Source: Eubacteriales bacterium
GTDB lineage: Bacteria; Bacillota; Clostridia; Oscillospirales; Oscillospiraceae
NCBI GenBank assembly: GCA_030531505.1
Contig: JAUNNH010000008.1
Location: 24,741 to 88,740, forward strand
Length of the DNA: 64,000 bases
Direction of reading: 5' to 3'
This document shows positions 1 to 9,756 of the stretch, one piece after another (within the stretch, counting starts at the first letter, position 1; every line of letters begins with the position of its first letter). The translations under genes and the position numbers were made by a program. The notes under the pieces are model-generated. The model was not told the origin of the DNA. It searched no databases and saw only the letters and a program-made list of their open reading frames with translations.

Positions 1-1
1 A

Positions 2-277
2 CACGGGGGCGACTGGGTCGAGCTCGATCGGGACGGCCGCTTCTTTGTCAACGGCGGGCGGCTGGAGGAGCCCTATGTCGCCGAGCCCGCGCGCGGGAAC
101 TGCGATGTCGAATTCCCGCTCACCGTGCCGGAGGGCAGCTGCTTCGTCGTCGGGGACAACCGCCCGCTCAGCATCGACAGCCGCAGCTCCGTTATCGGCT
201 GTGTGCAGGAGGAGGCGCTCGTCGGACGCATGCTGTTTCGTATCTGGCCGCTCGAGCGCACCGGGCTGATCCGCTGA
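2..277 (+). CDS. lepB: Signal peptidase I, C-terminal part (partial at left edge)
   Basis: The 91 visible residues form the C-terminal part of a type I signal peptidase (family S26), which cleaves signal peptides on the outer face of the cytoplasmic membrane. The box E signature GDNRPLSIDSRSS is clear, and the reading frame ends at a TGA directly before a strong terminator. The membrane anchor and the catalytic Ser and Lys lie outside the window, so activity cannot be judged. The following gene, dgt, is separated by the terminator and is probably a separate transcription unit. Confidence 0.88.
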   Translation, partial: HGGDWVELDRDGRFFVNGGRLEEPYVAEPARGNCDVEFPLTVPEGSCFVVGDNRPLSIDSRSSVIGCVQEEALVGRMLFRIWPLERTGLIR

Positions 278-294
278 CCGCAACCCGATATTTG

Positions 295-322
295 ATCTGC
301 CGCTTTCGCGGCAGATTTTTTT
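295..322 (+). terminator. Rho-independent terminator after lepB
   Basis: A perfect 9-bp stem (ATCTGCCGC / GCGGCAGAT) with a 4-nt loop is followed by a run of T. It begins 18 bases after the lepB stop. Confidence 0.9.
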
Positions 323-408
323 GCAAGTTTTTTCTGGGAAAAGAAAGGGAAATGCGGATCGGCGTCGTATAGAATTAATAGCATCAAATAGAAAGGCGGT
401 GTGTCGGC

Positions 409-1413
409 ATGAGCTGCCCGAGGATCGAACGGGAGGCGCTGGAACATCAGATCGTCGGCCCCTTCGGTGTGCTGGCGGAGAACAGCCGGGGCCGGCTGCA
501 CCCGGAGGAGGAATGCGCCATCCGCACCTGCTTCCAGCGGGACGTGGACCGGATCACCCATTCCAAGTCCTTCCGCCGCCTCAAGCACAAGACCCAGGTC
601 TTCCTCCAGCCGGAGGGAGATCACTACCGCACACGGCTGACGCACACGCTGGAGGTCACGCGCCTTGCGCGGACTGTGGCACGCGCGCTGCGGCTGAACG
701 AAGACCTGGCTGAGGCCATCGGCCTGGGCCATGACCTGGGCCATACACCCTTCGGCCACGCGGGCGAGCGTGCGCTGAACCGCATCCATCCCGGCGGCTT
801 CAAGCACTATGAGCAGAGTCTGCGCGTGGTGGACGTGCTCGAGCGGGAGGGCCGCGGGCTGAACCTCTGCTATGAGACCCGCATGGGCATCCTCCACCAC
901 ACCCACGGCGCGCCGGACGACACGCCGGAGGCCGTCGCCGTGCGCCTGTGTGACCGGATCGCCTACATAAACCACGACCTGGACGACTCCATCCGCGCCG
1001 GCATCCTGACAGCCGACGAGGTCCCGGAGCGCATCCGCCGCACCTGCGGCGAGCGCCACAGCGAGCGCATCAACGCCTTCATCGCTGATCTGATCGCCAA
1101 CAGCCGGGACGGTGTGCTGCAGATGTCCCCCGCCATGCAGGACGTCTTTGACTTTTTTCACAGCTTCATGTTCTCCGACGTGTATACCAACCCCCTCGCC
1201 AAGGGCGAGGAGAGCAAGGTCGAGGGGATCCTCGAACGGCTCTACGGCTATTACACGGCCCACCCCGAGGCGCTGCCGCCGGACTACGCCGGGGTGATCG
1301 AGCGTGAGGGACTGGACCGCGCCGCCTGCGACTATATCTCCGGCATGACCGACAGCTACGCCATGGAGAAATACGGCGAGCTGTTCATCCCCTTTGCCTG
1401 GTCCGTAAAATAA
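409..1413 (+). CDS. dgt: Deoxyguanosinetriphosphate triphosphohydrolase-like protein (HD domain)
   Basis: This 334-aa protein belongs to the dNTP triphosphohydrolase branch of the HD superfamily, which hydrolyses dNTPs to deoxynucleoside and triphosphate. The family core is visible: SFRRLKHKTQVF near residue 54, the first metal His in RLTHTLEV (His79), the HD pair in GLGHDLGHTPFGHAGE (His108-Asp109), and a later Asp in the AYINHDLDD stretch. The ATG at 409 has an AAAGGCGG ribosome site upstream. In many Clostridia this gene directly precedes dnaG and rpoD, as here, so it is probably cotranscribed with them. The exact nucleotide preference is not readable from sequence. Confidence 0.9.
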   Translation: MSCPRIEREALEHQIVGPFGVLAENSRGRLHPEEECAIRTCFQRDVDRITHSKSFRRLKHKTQVFLQPEGDHYRTRLTHTLEVTRLARTVARALRLNEDLAEAIGLGHDLGHTPFGHAGERALNRIHPGGFKHYEQSLRVVDVLEREGRGLNLCYETRMGILHHTHGAPDDTPEAVAVRLCDRIAYINHDLDDSIRAGILTADEVPERIRRTCGERHSERINAFIADLIANSRDGVLQMSPAMQDVFDFFHSFMFSDVYTNPLAKGEESKVEGILERLYGYYTAHPEALPPDYAGVIEREGLDRAACDYISGMTDSYAMEKYGELFIPFAWSVK

Positions 1414-1450
1414 TAGCCGTTCTCCGGCGAAGAGGCAGGAGGTGAGACTG

Positions 1451-3193
1451 GTGCCTTTTCCGGAAACCTTTCTGACAGAGCTGACCGAGCGCAGCGACAT
1501 CGTGGATGTGGTGTCGGGCTACGTGCGGCTGTCGAAGCGCAGCGGTGCGAACCTCTTCGGTCTCTGTCCCTTCCACAGCGAAAAGACGCCCTCCTTCTCC
1601 GTCTCGCCGGACAAGCAGATCTATCACTGCTTCGGCTGCGGCAAGGGCGGCGGCGTCATCAATTTCATCATGGAGATCGAGAATCTCTCCTTCCCCGAAG
1701 CGGTGGAGTTCCTGGCCAAACGCGCCGGGATGGCGCTGCCCGAGGAGTCAAACGACCGGGAGAGCCGCAAGCGGAGCCGGATGCTCGCCCTGAACAAGGA
1801 CGCGGCGCGCTTTTTCTATGAGCAGCTCTCGACTCCCGCCGGCGCGCCGGCCCTCGCCTACATGCAGCGCCGCGGGATCGGCCCGGTGACCGCGAAGAAT
1901 TTCGGCGTCGGCTTTGCGCCCGACACCTGGGACAGCCTGGTGAAGGCCATGCACGCCAAGGGTTACGCCGATCTCGAGCTCTTTGACGCGGGGCTCGCGC
2001 GCCAGGGCAAGAGCGGCGGCTTCTACGACACCTTCCGCAACCGCCTCATGTTCCCGGTCATCGACGTCCGTGGAAATGTGATCGGCTTCTCCGGCCGTAT
2101 CCTCGGCGACGGAGAACCGAAGTACATGAACAGCCCCGAGACCCTGGTCTTTAATAAAAGTCGGAACCTTTTTGCCCTGAATCTGGCCAAAAAATCGAAA
2201 AGCGGATATATTATTCTCGCTGAGGGTAATATAGACGTGGTATCGATGCATCAGGCGGGCTTCGATTCCGCCGTCGCCTCGCTCGGCACCTCGCTGACAC
2301 CGGAGCAGGCGCGGCTCCTCTCCCGCTTCACCAACGAGGTCATCATCGCCTACGACAACGACGGCGCCGGAAAAAAAGCGGCGCAGCGCGCCATCGGCAT
2401 CCTGGAAAAGCTCGACCTGAAAGTGCGCGTGCTCGCCATGAACGGCGCCAAGGACCCGGACGAGTTCATCCGGACGAAGGGTCCCGCCGCCTTCCGCAAC
2501 CTGCTGGAGGGCTCGGAGGATCAGGTGGACTACCGCCTGCGCGGCGTGCTGGAGAAATACGATCTCAGTCAGGATGCGCAGAAGGTCGCCTTCCTTCGGG
2601 AGGCCACGGAGCTGGTGGCCCGGCTCCCCGGCTCGGCCGAACGGGAAGTCTATGCCATGCGGGTGGCCACGCTCGCCGGGATCCCGGCCGACGCGGTGAC
2701 CGCCGAGGTCAAGCAGCGGCGCAAGCGGCTTTTGCGAAGCGCGAACCGCGAGACGGAGCGGAAGCAGACCCGCCCCGGCCGCATCACAGAGACGCCGGGT
2801 GTCAAGCGCTATGAGGACGAAGCCTCCGGCATGGCCGAGGAGGGCATCGTCCGCGTACTGCTGCTGGACGGCGCGCTCGCCGGCTCGTCTGCCCTGCCGC
2901 CGCCCGAGGACTTCACCGTCCCCGAACTCCGGCACATCTATACCGAGATCCTCGCGCGGCTGCGCGGCGGCGGCGAGATCTCGCCCGCGACGCTGGGGGG
3001 CGTCCTGAACGGGGAGGAGATGTCCCTGCTCATCCGCCTGCAGGAGGCGCCGCTCGCCGCGGCCAACAGCGAACGGGCGCTGAACGACTATATACATAAG
3101 CTATACGAATGCAAGGAGCTCAGGCAAAAGCCCTCCGGTCCCGAGGACCTGCTGGCGCTGCAGCAGAAGCTCAGAGAAAGAAAGGGGTATTGA
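1451..3193 (+). CDS. dnaG: DNA primase
   Basis: DnaG makes RNA primers at the replication fork. The N-terminal CHC2 zinc-binding domain is complete (LCPFHSEKTPSF, then HCFGCGKGG; Cys39, His42, Cys60, Cys63). The TOPRIM catalytic domain shows AEGNIDVVSMH (Glu258) and AYDNDGAGKKAA (Asp302, Asp304). The C-terminal third is divergent, as usual for the helicase-binding region. I chose the GTG at 1451 because the AGGAGGTGA at 1437-1445 sits at the correct distance; an in-frame GTG at 1442 overlaps that site. At 580 aa it has the usual length. It lies between dgt and rpoD with short gaps and no terminator. Confidence 0.96.
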   Translation: MPFPETFLTELTERSDIVDVVSGYVRLSKRSGANLFGLCPFHSEKTPSFSVSPDKQIYHCFGCGKGGGVINFIMEIENLSFPEAVEFLAKRAGMALPEESNDRESRKRSRMLALNKDAARFFYEQLSTPAGAPALAYMQRRGIGPVTAKNFGVGFAPDTWDSLVKAMHAKGYADLELFDAGLARQGKSGGFYDTFRNRLMFPVIDVRGNVIGFSGRILGDGEPKYMNSPETLVFNKSRNLFALNLAKKSKSGYIILAEGNIDVVSMHQAGFDSAVASLGTSLTPEQARLLSRFTNEVIIAYDNDGAGKKAAQRAIGILEKLDLKVRVLAMNGAKDPDEFIRTKGPAAFRNLLEGSEDQVDYRLRGVLEKYDLSQDAQKVAFLREATELVARLPGSAEREVYAMRVATLAGIPADAVTAEVKQRRKRLLRSANRETERKQTRPGRITETPGVKRYEDEASGMAEEGIVRVLLLDGALAGSSALPPPEDFTVPELRHIYTEILARLRGGGEISPATLGGVLNGEEMSLLIRLQEAPLAAANSERALNDYIHKLYECKELRQKPSGPEDLLALQQKLRERKGY

Positions 3194-3199
3194 TCCGCT

Positions 3200-4471
<1,272 letters not shown>

Positions 4472-4520
4472 GTGCGCGCCGCAGTCCCGATATCGCTTTT
4501 CGGCAGATATACAACGCGAA

Positions 4521-4554
4521 ACCGCACAGAGGATTTCCTCTGTGCGGTTAGTTT
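4521..4554. terminator. Terminator between rpoD and the convergent macro-domain gene
   Basis: A perfect 12-bp stem (ACCGCACAGAGG / CCTCTGTGCGGT) with loop ATTT lies between the convergent rpoD and macro-domain genes. Both sides are moderately A/T rich, so it could serve either direction. Confidence 0.8.
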
Positions 4555-4565
4555 ATCTTCTTGTT

Positions 4566-5606
4566 TTAGTACGCGCCGAGCAGCGCCAGGTCCCGCTCGA
4601 AGAGCGTTTCGTTGATCTCATCGATGTCGTAGTTCCCGCGCCGGATAAAGGCGGCCACGGTCCGATCCAGCTCAAAATACGGCGTCAGCGTCATACCCGC
4701 GCGCATCAGCAGATCCTGCGTCTGCTCATAGTCCAGCCGCAGCCCGATCGCGCAGGCCAGCACGTTCGTTTTCCGGGGCGCCTGCTCCGGGTGGTGCTTC
4801 ATATTCCAGAACATGGCCTTGTTGATGTTCGCCGCGACATAGAATTCCTTTTTGCTGATTCCCTTCCGGCCGCACCACCACTCGCACATCTCGGCAAAGG
4901 AGCGGTCCTGGTCGGCGTAGCTTGCCTCTTCCTCTGCATCCTCCCGGCCCAGCGGCGCCGTCAATGCGCTATCGAAGCACGATACCGCAAAGGCCTCGCG
5001 CCGGGCCGCATTCGGTGCCGCGGTCGGGCGCGGGGCGGCAGCGAGCGCCGCTCTCTTCTCCTGTGGGTAGGAATCCGGTATGCGCGCCTCCACTTCGCCG
5101 TCGATCCGGCTGCTGTACGCCACCGAGCGGCGGTCGAAGAGGACCAGATAGACCATGATGTCCTCGTCTTCCGGCAGTTCAAACAGGAAGGCACGGATGG
5201 CAGAAGTCGCGATCCGGTAGGCTTCCTCCTTCGGAAACCCGTAAGCCCCGGAGGCGATGGAGGGGATCGCGACGGAGCGGCAGCCCAGCTCACGCGCCCG
5301 GGACAGGATGCTCTGATAGCAGCGGCGCAGGATCCTCTCCGCGGCGCGATCGCCGTTTCCGTAGCGCGGCCCCGCCGTGTGGATGATATAGCGGCAGGAC
5401 GGGATATCGAAGGCCTCCGTGACCACCGCATCGCCGAGCGGGCAGTGCCCGATCGCCGCGAGCGCGGCCGCCAGGCGCGGTCCGGCGGCGGCATGGATGC
5501 TGGCGTCCACACCGGTTCCACCCACCTGAAGTCTTTCGTTGGTGGAGTTCACGATGGCATCCACCTTCATCTTCACGATGTCGTCGCGGACGATGGTCAG
5601 CGCCAT
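4566..5606 (-). CDS. Macro-domain protein with C-terminal helix-turn-helix-like domain
   Basis: The 346-aa protein starts with a macro domain (about residues 1-165) of the kind that binds ADP-ribose or removes it from proteins: DAIVNSTNERLQVGGTGVD near the start and the loop IPSIASGAYGFPKEEA. A poorly conserved linker rich in Ala follows (about 180-230). The last 120 residues (RSFAEMCEWW to ALLGAY) contain SKKEFYVAANINKAMFW and NVLACAIGLRLDYEQTQDLL, which resemble a Cro/XRE-type helix-turn-helix I recall as recurring behind macro domains in Firmicutes. It lies 41 bases downstream of a VWA gene on the same strand, so the two are likely cotranscribed. Whether it reads, erases or signals through ADP-ribose is unknown. 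Confidence 0.82.
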   Translation of the reverse strand: MALTIVRDDIVKMKVDAIVNSTNERLQVGGTGVDASIHAAAGPRLAAALAAIGHCPLGDAVVTEAFDIPSCRYIIHTAGPRYGNGDRAAERILRRCYQSILSRARELGCRSVAIPSIASGAYGFPKEEAYRIATSAIRAFLFELPEDEDIMVYLVLFDRRSVAYSSRIDGEVEARIPDSYPQEKRAALAAAPRPTAAPNAARREAFAVSCFDSALTAPLGREDAEEEASYADQDRSFAEMCEWWCGRKGISKKEFYVAANINKAMFWNMKHHPEQAPRKTNVLACAIGLRLDYEQTQDLLMRAGMTLTPYFELDRTVAAFIRRGNYDIDEINETLFERDLALLGAY

Positions 5607-5647
5607 TCCCTATCCCGCCTTCCTTCTGTTTATGCCGCCATTATACC

Positions 5648-6295
5648 TTACTTCCGGCGCTTTTGGTAGTCCTTGTCTGCGTCCATGCGCCACGAGGGAT
5701 CCCCATCGAGGCTGCCTCCGCAGCACAGATTGTTCAGCGCTCGTCCCATTGTTTTGTAGGCCAGGTCCGTCCCGCCGCCATCCGGCATATAGTCCACGGC
5801 GCGCGAGGCGTCGATGCCATAGCGGGCCGCCGTCTCCACCGCGTCGATATTGGCCGCGAGAAAGACGAACTCCCAGCCGTATTTCTCCTTCTCATGGCGG
5901 ATCTTCTCCCGGATCTGCTCGGCCCCGTACTTCCGGCTCGCGTTTTCCATCCCGTCGGTGGTGATGACAAACAGCGTGCGCGCGGGGATATCCTCCTTCC
6001 GGGCATAGCGGTGTATGCCCGCGATGTGGTCGATCCCCTCGCCGATGGCGTCCACCAGGGCCGTGCATCCGCCCGCCCGGTAATCCGCCCGTGTCATGCA
6101 CGGGACCCGATCGATCGGAAGGCGGTCGTGGATCATGACGCTCCGGTCGCTGAAGAGGTAGGTCGTGACCAGGACCTCTCCGCCCTTCTCCGCGTGCTCT
6201 TTCAGGATGCTGTTGAAGCCGCCGATCGTGTCGTCCATCAGGCTCTCCATCGACCCGCTCCTGTCCAGGATAAAAACCAGTTCTGTCTTGCTCAT
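5648..6295 (-). CDS. von Willebrand factor type A (VWA) domain protein, TerY-like
   Basis: This 215-aa single-domain protein opens with the beta strand TELVFILDRSGSM, which carries the metal-ion-dependent adhesion site DxSxS (Asp11, Ser13, Ser15). The conserved Thr and Asp of the MIDAS follow in the CTALVDAIGEG and FVITTDGMENAS segments. There is no signal peptide or membrane segment, so it is a cytoplasmic VWA protein like the TerY group. A GAAAGGAAG ribosome site stands before the ATG. It is the first gene of a two-gene unit with the macro-domain protein. Confidence 0.85.
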   Translation of the reverse strand: MSKTELVFILDRSGSMESLMDDTIGGFNSILKEHAEKGGEVLVTTYLFSDRSVMIHDRLPIDRVPCMTRADYRAGGCTALVDAIGEGIDHIAGIHRYARKEDIPARTLFVITTDGMENASRKYGAEQIREKIRHEKEKYGWEFVFLAANIDAVETAARYGIDASRAVDYMPDGGGTDLAYKTMGRALNNLCCGGSLDGDPSWRMDADKDYQKRRK

Positions 6296-6380
6296 GTGCT
6301 GCGCTTCCTTTCATCGTTGTATTTCGAGATCTCGATAAGAGTATAGCGCAGGCACGCCGCCCTGCGGTCAAGTAGCGCTT

Positions 6381-6656
6381 AGCCTGATGGCGCCAATCCG
6401 AACACGCCTCTCAGCGGCCTTTTTCGGTGCTTTTTGCCTTGTCCTCCTCGCCTTGCGCCAGCAAGGCTTCGTCGTCCGCAACAAAAATCCCTCGAAAAAT
6501 TCTCGCTGAGAGGTGCCTTGCAGTTTTGACGGAGCCAATTTTCGTCAAGACAAGGAAAAGGGCGCAGAGAATACTTTGTGTATTGTCAAGTCCTTTGACG
6601 CGGAATTGGCGGAAATTGGCCCGTCAAAACCGTGTTCGAATTGGCGCCATCAGGCT
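6381..6656. mobile_element. MITE-like palindromic element with 26-bp terminal inverted repeats
   Basis: The ends at 6381-6406 and 6631-6656 are inverted copies that match at 25 of 26 positions (they begin AGCCTGATGGCGCC). Inside are further inverted pairs: CCTCTCAGCG at 6407-6416 against 6504-6513, a roughly 20-bp imperfect pair at 6524-6544 against 6610-6629 beginning TTTTGACGG, and a local hairpin CCTTGC/GCAAGG at 6451-6466. No transposase frame is present and base composition is more A/T rich than its neighbours. No clear target-site duplication flanks it. The organisation is that of a non-autonomous miniature inverted-repeat element or a large structured intergenic repeat. Confidence 0.65.
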
Positions 6657-6731
6657 GACCCGACAGCGCGACGAACTCACCCTCCTGTCGTGGTTTTCCC
6701 AGCTGCATAGTGCGTGGCGGCTGACAGCAAG

Positions 6732-6762
6732 ACGGAGGAACAGGCTAAGCCTGCTCCTCCGT
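6732..6762. terminator. Stem-loop downstream of the DHHW gene
   Basis: The two arms ACGGAGGA..CAGGC and GCCTG..TCCTCCGT form a stem with one mismatch and a 3-nt loop. The T-rich tail is on the plus side (TTCCTTTTT), whereas the adjacent gene ends from the minus side, so its role as a terminator for the operon is uncertain. Confidence 0.4.
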
Positions 6763-6772
6763 TCGTTCCTTT

Positions 6773-7894
6773 TTACTCAAGGCGGACGATATTCGCGTCA
6801 CTCATGAAATTTCCGATGCTGTACAGGATCAGGATCTGATCAAAGCCCTCGTCGAGCAGCTCGGATACCGGGCTGCGGTAATAGCGCAGATCCACCAGCA
6901 CAACTTCCTCATAGGCATCCGCCAGGAAGCAGCCGAAGCAGTTGGCAAAGGAGTCCCGGATGACCAGGATCTTCCCCTGCGCGGCGGGATCGGTGCTGCG
7001 GACGCGGACCAGGGAGTGATTGCCGTCGAGATACACGGGATACTTGTCGTCTTCCGCCAGATGCTCCCGGTAAAACAGGCCGGCGTGCTCGCCCTCCTGT
7101 TCCCGGATCTCCACGCGAAACTCCCGACCGCTGTCCCAGAGCTCTATCGGTTCGGCCGGAAGGAACCAGAGCGCGGCGCGCGACCAGGTGCTCCCGCGAA
7201 AACCCTCTTCCGTTATTATACGATACTGCCCCCGCGGCGGCCCCTCCCGCCCCACCGTATCCAGGTATCGCGCCGCGGCACAATAGGCGCCCTCGGCGGT
7301 CCAGTGGTGATCGGTGCGGTAATAGAGCGCTTCGCGGTTTTCCGCCGCTTGAAAGAGCGGCAGCAACGGAACGAAGCGAAGCCCGTCCCCGGCATCTGCC
7401 CGGACAGCATCCAGGATCTCCGCGTCCCGATAGGGCTCCGCCAGCGCCGGAAGATCCTCGGGCAGCACGGAGCCGGCCGATGGGACCAGCATCAGATCCA
7501 CCGGCTGGCCTGCCCGCTCAGCGAAGGAGCGGATCGCCGCCATATCGCGCGCGAGCTTCTCCTCATCCCAGATGACAGGTGCCTCCAGAAGCCGTCCGTT
7601 TCTCCCGAGCCAGACCGTATGGGTGCCCTGCCGTCCCGAAGCGAGCTCAAAAACGGCGTTCAGGCCGACGAGGAAATCCCTCCCCGGCAGATGGTCTGCG
7701 GCATATGCCTCCGCCTCTTCCGCAAAGCGGCCGGAAAACAGGTTTTCCGTATTCAGAGCCGGAGCCGCGGCCAGATACCGTTTTTCCCGCGCGGCATAGT
7801 CCGTCTTCGGCAGCAGCCAGAAGAGGAGCGGCATCGCTGCGAGGAATACGCAGAAGAGCCGGCATATCCATTTGTCTGTTTGTCTCATGTCCAT
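6773..7894 (-). CDS. DHHW-family membrane-anchored protein (AlgX/AlgJ-like)
   Basis: The 373-aa product has an N-terminal membrane anchor (LFCVFLAAMPLLFWLLP) followed by an extracytoplasmic domain. The signature YYRTDHHWTAEGAYCAA at about residue 185 marks the DHHW family, SGNH-hydrolase-like proteins related to AlgJ/AlgX that act with MBOAT acyltransferases. A second conserved segment, KILVIRDSFANCFGCFL, carries the family Ser. The ATG at 7894 lies two bases after the stop of the MBOAT gene, so translation is probably coupled; ATG 7888 is an alternative. Inferred role: transfer or removal of acetyl groups on an exported polymer. Confidence 0.85.
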   Translation of the reverse strand: MDMRQTDKWICRLFCVFLAAMPLLFWLLPKTDYAAREKRYLAAAPALNTENLFSGRFAEEAEAYAADHLPGRDFLVGLNAVFELASGRQGTHTVWLGRNGRLLEAPVIWDEEKLARDMAAIRSFAERAGQPVDLMLVPSAGSVLPEDLPALAEPYRDAEILDAVRADAGDGLRFVPLLPLFQAAENREALYYRTDHHWTAEGAYCAAARYLDTVGREGPPRGQYRIITEEGFRGSTWSRAALWFLPAEPIELWDSGREFRVEIREQEGEHAGLFYREHLAEDDKYPVYLDGNHSLVRVRSTDPAAQGKILVIRDSFANCFGCFLADAYEEVVLVDLRYYRSPVSELLDEGFDQILILYSIGNFMSDANIVRLE

Positions 7895-7896
7895 AT

Positions 7897-9279
7897 TCAA
7901 AACCGGAAATAGATGAAGGGGTTGTAGCTCTGGCTGGCCAGCGCCGCCAGACACAGCAGCAGGAGCAGCGCCGGGACAAGGACGCGCAGCGCCCCGCCCG
8001 CCGGGCGGGACAGGACCCTCTGCGCCCAGCGGCGCAGAAGCGGCGTCGCCGCGAGCGCGGCGAAGAACAGCAGCGGCAGATAGGCCAGCAGCTGGTATCG
8101 GGTGTGAAGCGGCGTAGTGTCCGGCCGGAACAGCCGTCCCAGGAACGCCAGCAGCTCCGGCATGCTCTCAAAGTAAAAGAGCATCCAGCCGAAGGAGACG
8201 ATCAGAAGCAGCCCCAGATGCCGCAGCGGGCGCCAAAGCCGCTCCGTGATGCGTCCGCCGAGCAGCTTCTCCCCCATAAGCAGCAGCGCGTAATAGGCCC
8301 CCCACAGCACGAAATTCCAGCTTGCCCCGTGCCAGAGCCCGGTCAGCATCCACACGATCAGCAGATTCAGCAGCTGGCGGGGAAGTCCGCGCCGATTCCC
8401 GCCCAGCGGGATGTAGAGATACTCGCGGAACCAGGTAGACAGGGAGATATGCCAGCGGCGCCAGAACTCGGTAACGCTCCGGGCGATATACGGGTAGTTG
8501 AAGTTCGGGAGGAATTCAAATCCGAACATCCGGCCCAGCCCGATGGCCATGTCGGAATAGCCGGAGAAATCGAAGTAAAGCTGCAGTGTGTAGGCAAACA
8601 TCCCGGCCCAGGCGCTCAGGCAGCCGGGCTGTCCCCGCATCGCCTCCCAGAGCGCGCCGATCGGGTTGGCGATCAGCAGCTTTTTGGACAGGCCCAGGAT
8701 GAAAAGCGTCACGCCCGAGGCGAACTGCCCGCTTGATTCCCGCCGCCCCTCAAGCTGCTCCGCGATATCCCGGTAGCGGACGATGGGTCCGGCGATCAGC
8801 TGCGGGAACATGGACACATAGGTTCCAAAGCGGAGGATATTTTTCTGTGCCTGCGTATCTCCCCGGTATACGTCGATGGTATAGCTCAGCGACTGAAAGA
8901 TGTAGAACGAGATGCCGATCGGCAGCGCGATCGCCGGGACGGGCAGTGCGCCCAGGCCCGGCAGCAGCCGCAGCGTGCGCGCCAAAAAGCCCGCGTATTT
9001 GAACCAGGCCAGCAGTCCCAGATTCAGGACCACTGCCCAGGCCAGTGCGGGCTTTGCGCTTTGTCCCTCCGCTCTCCTCTGCGCGATCCGGAGGCCGAAC
9101 ACATAGTTCAGCGCGATCGTGAAGAGCATCAGGAGCAGATATATCGGCTCTCCCCAGCCGTAAAACACCAGGCTCTCAAGAAGCAGCGCCGTGTTGCGGT
9201 GGCGCCTCGGAGTCAGATAGTAGAGCGCAAGCGCGCCCGGGAGAAAGAAAACGAGAAATATATTGCTTGAAAAAACCAT
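7897..9279 (-). CDS. MBOAT-family O-acyltransferase (AlgI/DltB-like)
   Basis: This is a 460-aa polytopic membrane protein of the MBOAT superfamily, which moves acyl groups across the membrane for O-acetylation of cell-surface polymers. The start MVFSSNIFLVFFLPGALALY is typical of the AlgI group. The family core is present: FWRRWHISLSTWFREYLYIP, then LLIVWMLTGLWHGASWNF containing the conserved active-site His. About ten or more hydrophobic segments are visible. It sits between the DUF4358 lipoprotein and the DHHW protein. The polymer substrate is not known; no alginate or dlt genes are nearby. Confidence 0.93.
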   Translation of the reverse strand: MVFSSNIFLVFFLPGALALYYLTPRRHRNTALLLESLVFYGWGEPIYLLLMLFTIALNYVFGLRIAQRRAEGQSAKPALAWAVVLNLGLLAWFKYAGFLARTLRLLPGLGALPVPAIALPIGISFYIFQSLSYTIDVYRGDTQAQKNILRFGTYVSMFPQLIAGPIVRYRDIAEQLEGRRESSGQFASGVTLFILGLSKKLLIANPIGALWEAMRGQPGCLSAWAGMFAYTLQLYFDFSGYSDMAIGLGRMFGFEFLPNFNYPYIARSVTEFWRRWHISLSTWFREYLYIPLGGNRRGLPRQLLNLLIVWMLTGLWHGASWNFVLWGAYYALLLMGEKLLGGRITERLWRPLRHLGLLLIVSFGWMLFYFESMPELLAFLGRLFRPDTTPLHTRYQLLAYLPLLFFAALAATPLLRRWAQRVLSRPAGGALRVLVPALLLLLCLAALASQSYNPFIYFRF

Positions 9280-9284
9280 ATCCC

Positions 9285-9755
9285 TCAGTGAAAGGCTTTC
9301 GTGAAGATATCCGCCATCTCCTTCGCATCGGGGGAGATGAACAGTGCGACGGAGCTGCCGACGCGAAGCGCCTGCGCATCCTTTGCCACGGCATATTGTT
9401 CGGGCAGATAGTCCTGCGTTTCCCTGCAGACCTGCTCGATCCGAGACCGGGCGGCCGCCAGCAGCTCTTCGGCGGATTTTTCATCCCCCGCCTCGATCAG
9501 CCAGATCTCATCCACTCGCAGTCCATCGTCGCTGACTGCGAGGATACACTGCCGGCAGCTCTCCGGGTCGATGCCGTAATAGTTTCGGATTCGCTGCTCG
9601 TTCAGCACCAGCATCTCGGGCAGCTCCACATGACTTCCGAGCCCGTCGTATACCTGCTGCAGATCGGCTGTGCCGGCGCTTTTGTTCCCGCAGCCCGGGA
9701 GCAAAAGCGCAAGCACGAGCAGCAGCGGCAGGATTCGTCTCTTCCATCCCGACAT
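9285..9755 (-). CDS. DUF4358-family lipoprotein
   Basis: This 156-aa protein begins with a lipoprotein signal (ILPLLLVLALLLPGC, lipobox LPGC), so it should be anchored outside the membrane. The remaining sequence, with YYGIDPESCRQCIL and DEIWLIEAGDEKSAEELL, matches what I recall of DUF4358, a family often found beside MBOAT and DHHW genes in Clostridia. It starts right after the SGNH lipoprotein stop, with a CGAGGAG ribosome site inside that gene, and ends five bases before the MBOAT start. Its function is unknown; association points to envelope polymer modification. Confidence 0.8.
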   Translation of the reverse strand: MSGWKRRILPLLLVLALLLPGCGNKSAGTADLQQVYDGLGSHVELPEMLVLNEQRIRNYYGIDPESCRQCILAVSDDGLRVDEIWLIEAGDEKSAEELLAAARSRIEQVCRETQDYLPEQYAVAKDAQALRVGSSVALFISPDAKEMADIFTKAFH

Positions 9756-9756
9756 A

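Larger units (their letters stand above)
6296..6772. other. Long non-coding interval holding a MITE-like element
   Basis: This 477-bp stretch separates the VWA gene (leftward) from the envelope acylation operon (also leftward). It holds the promoter region of the VWA/macro pair at its left end, the inverted-repeat element at 6381-6656, and a stem-loop at 6732-6762 next to the end of the DHHW gene. Short open frames across it have no family-like sequence and I regard them as chance. Confidence 0.7.

Noticed and set aside
6371-6669. Possible target-site duplication around the MITE-like element (AGCGC on both sides)
   Set aside because: The copies are at different distances from the element ends and too short to be convincing.
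6427-6807. 126-codon plus-strand frame across the MITE-like element
   Set aside because: It runs through inverted repeats and the end of the DHHW gene, lacks a ribosome site and has no protein-like conservation features.
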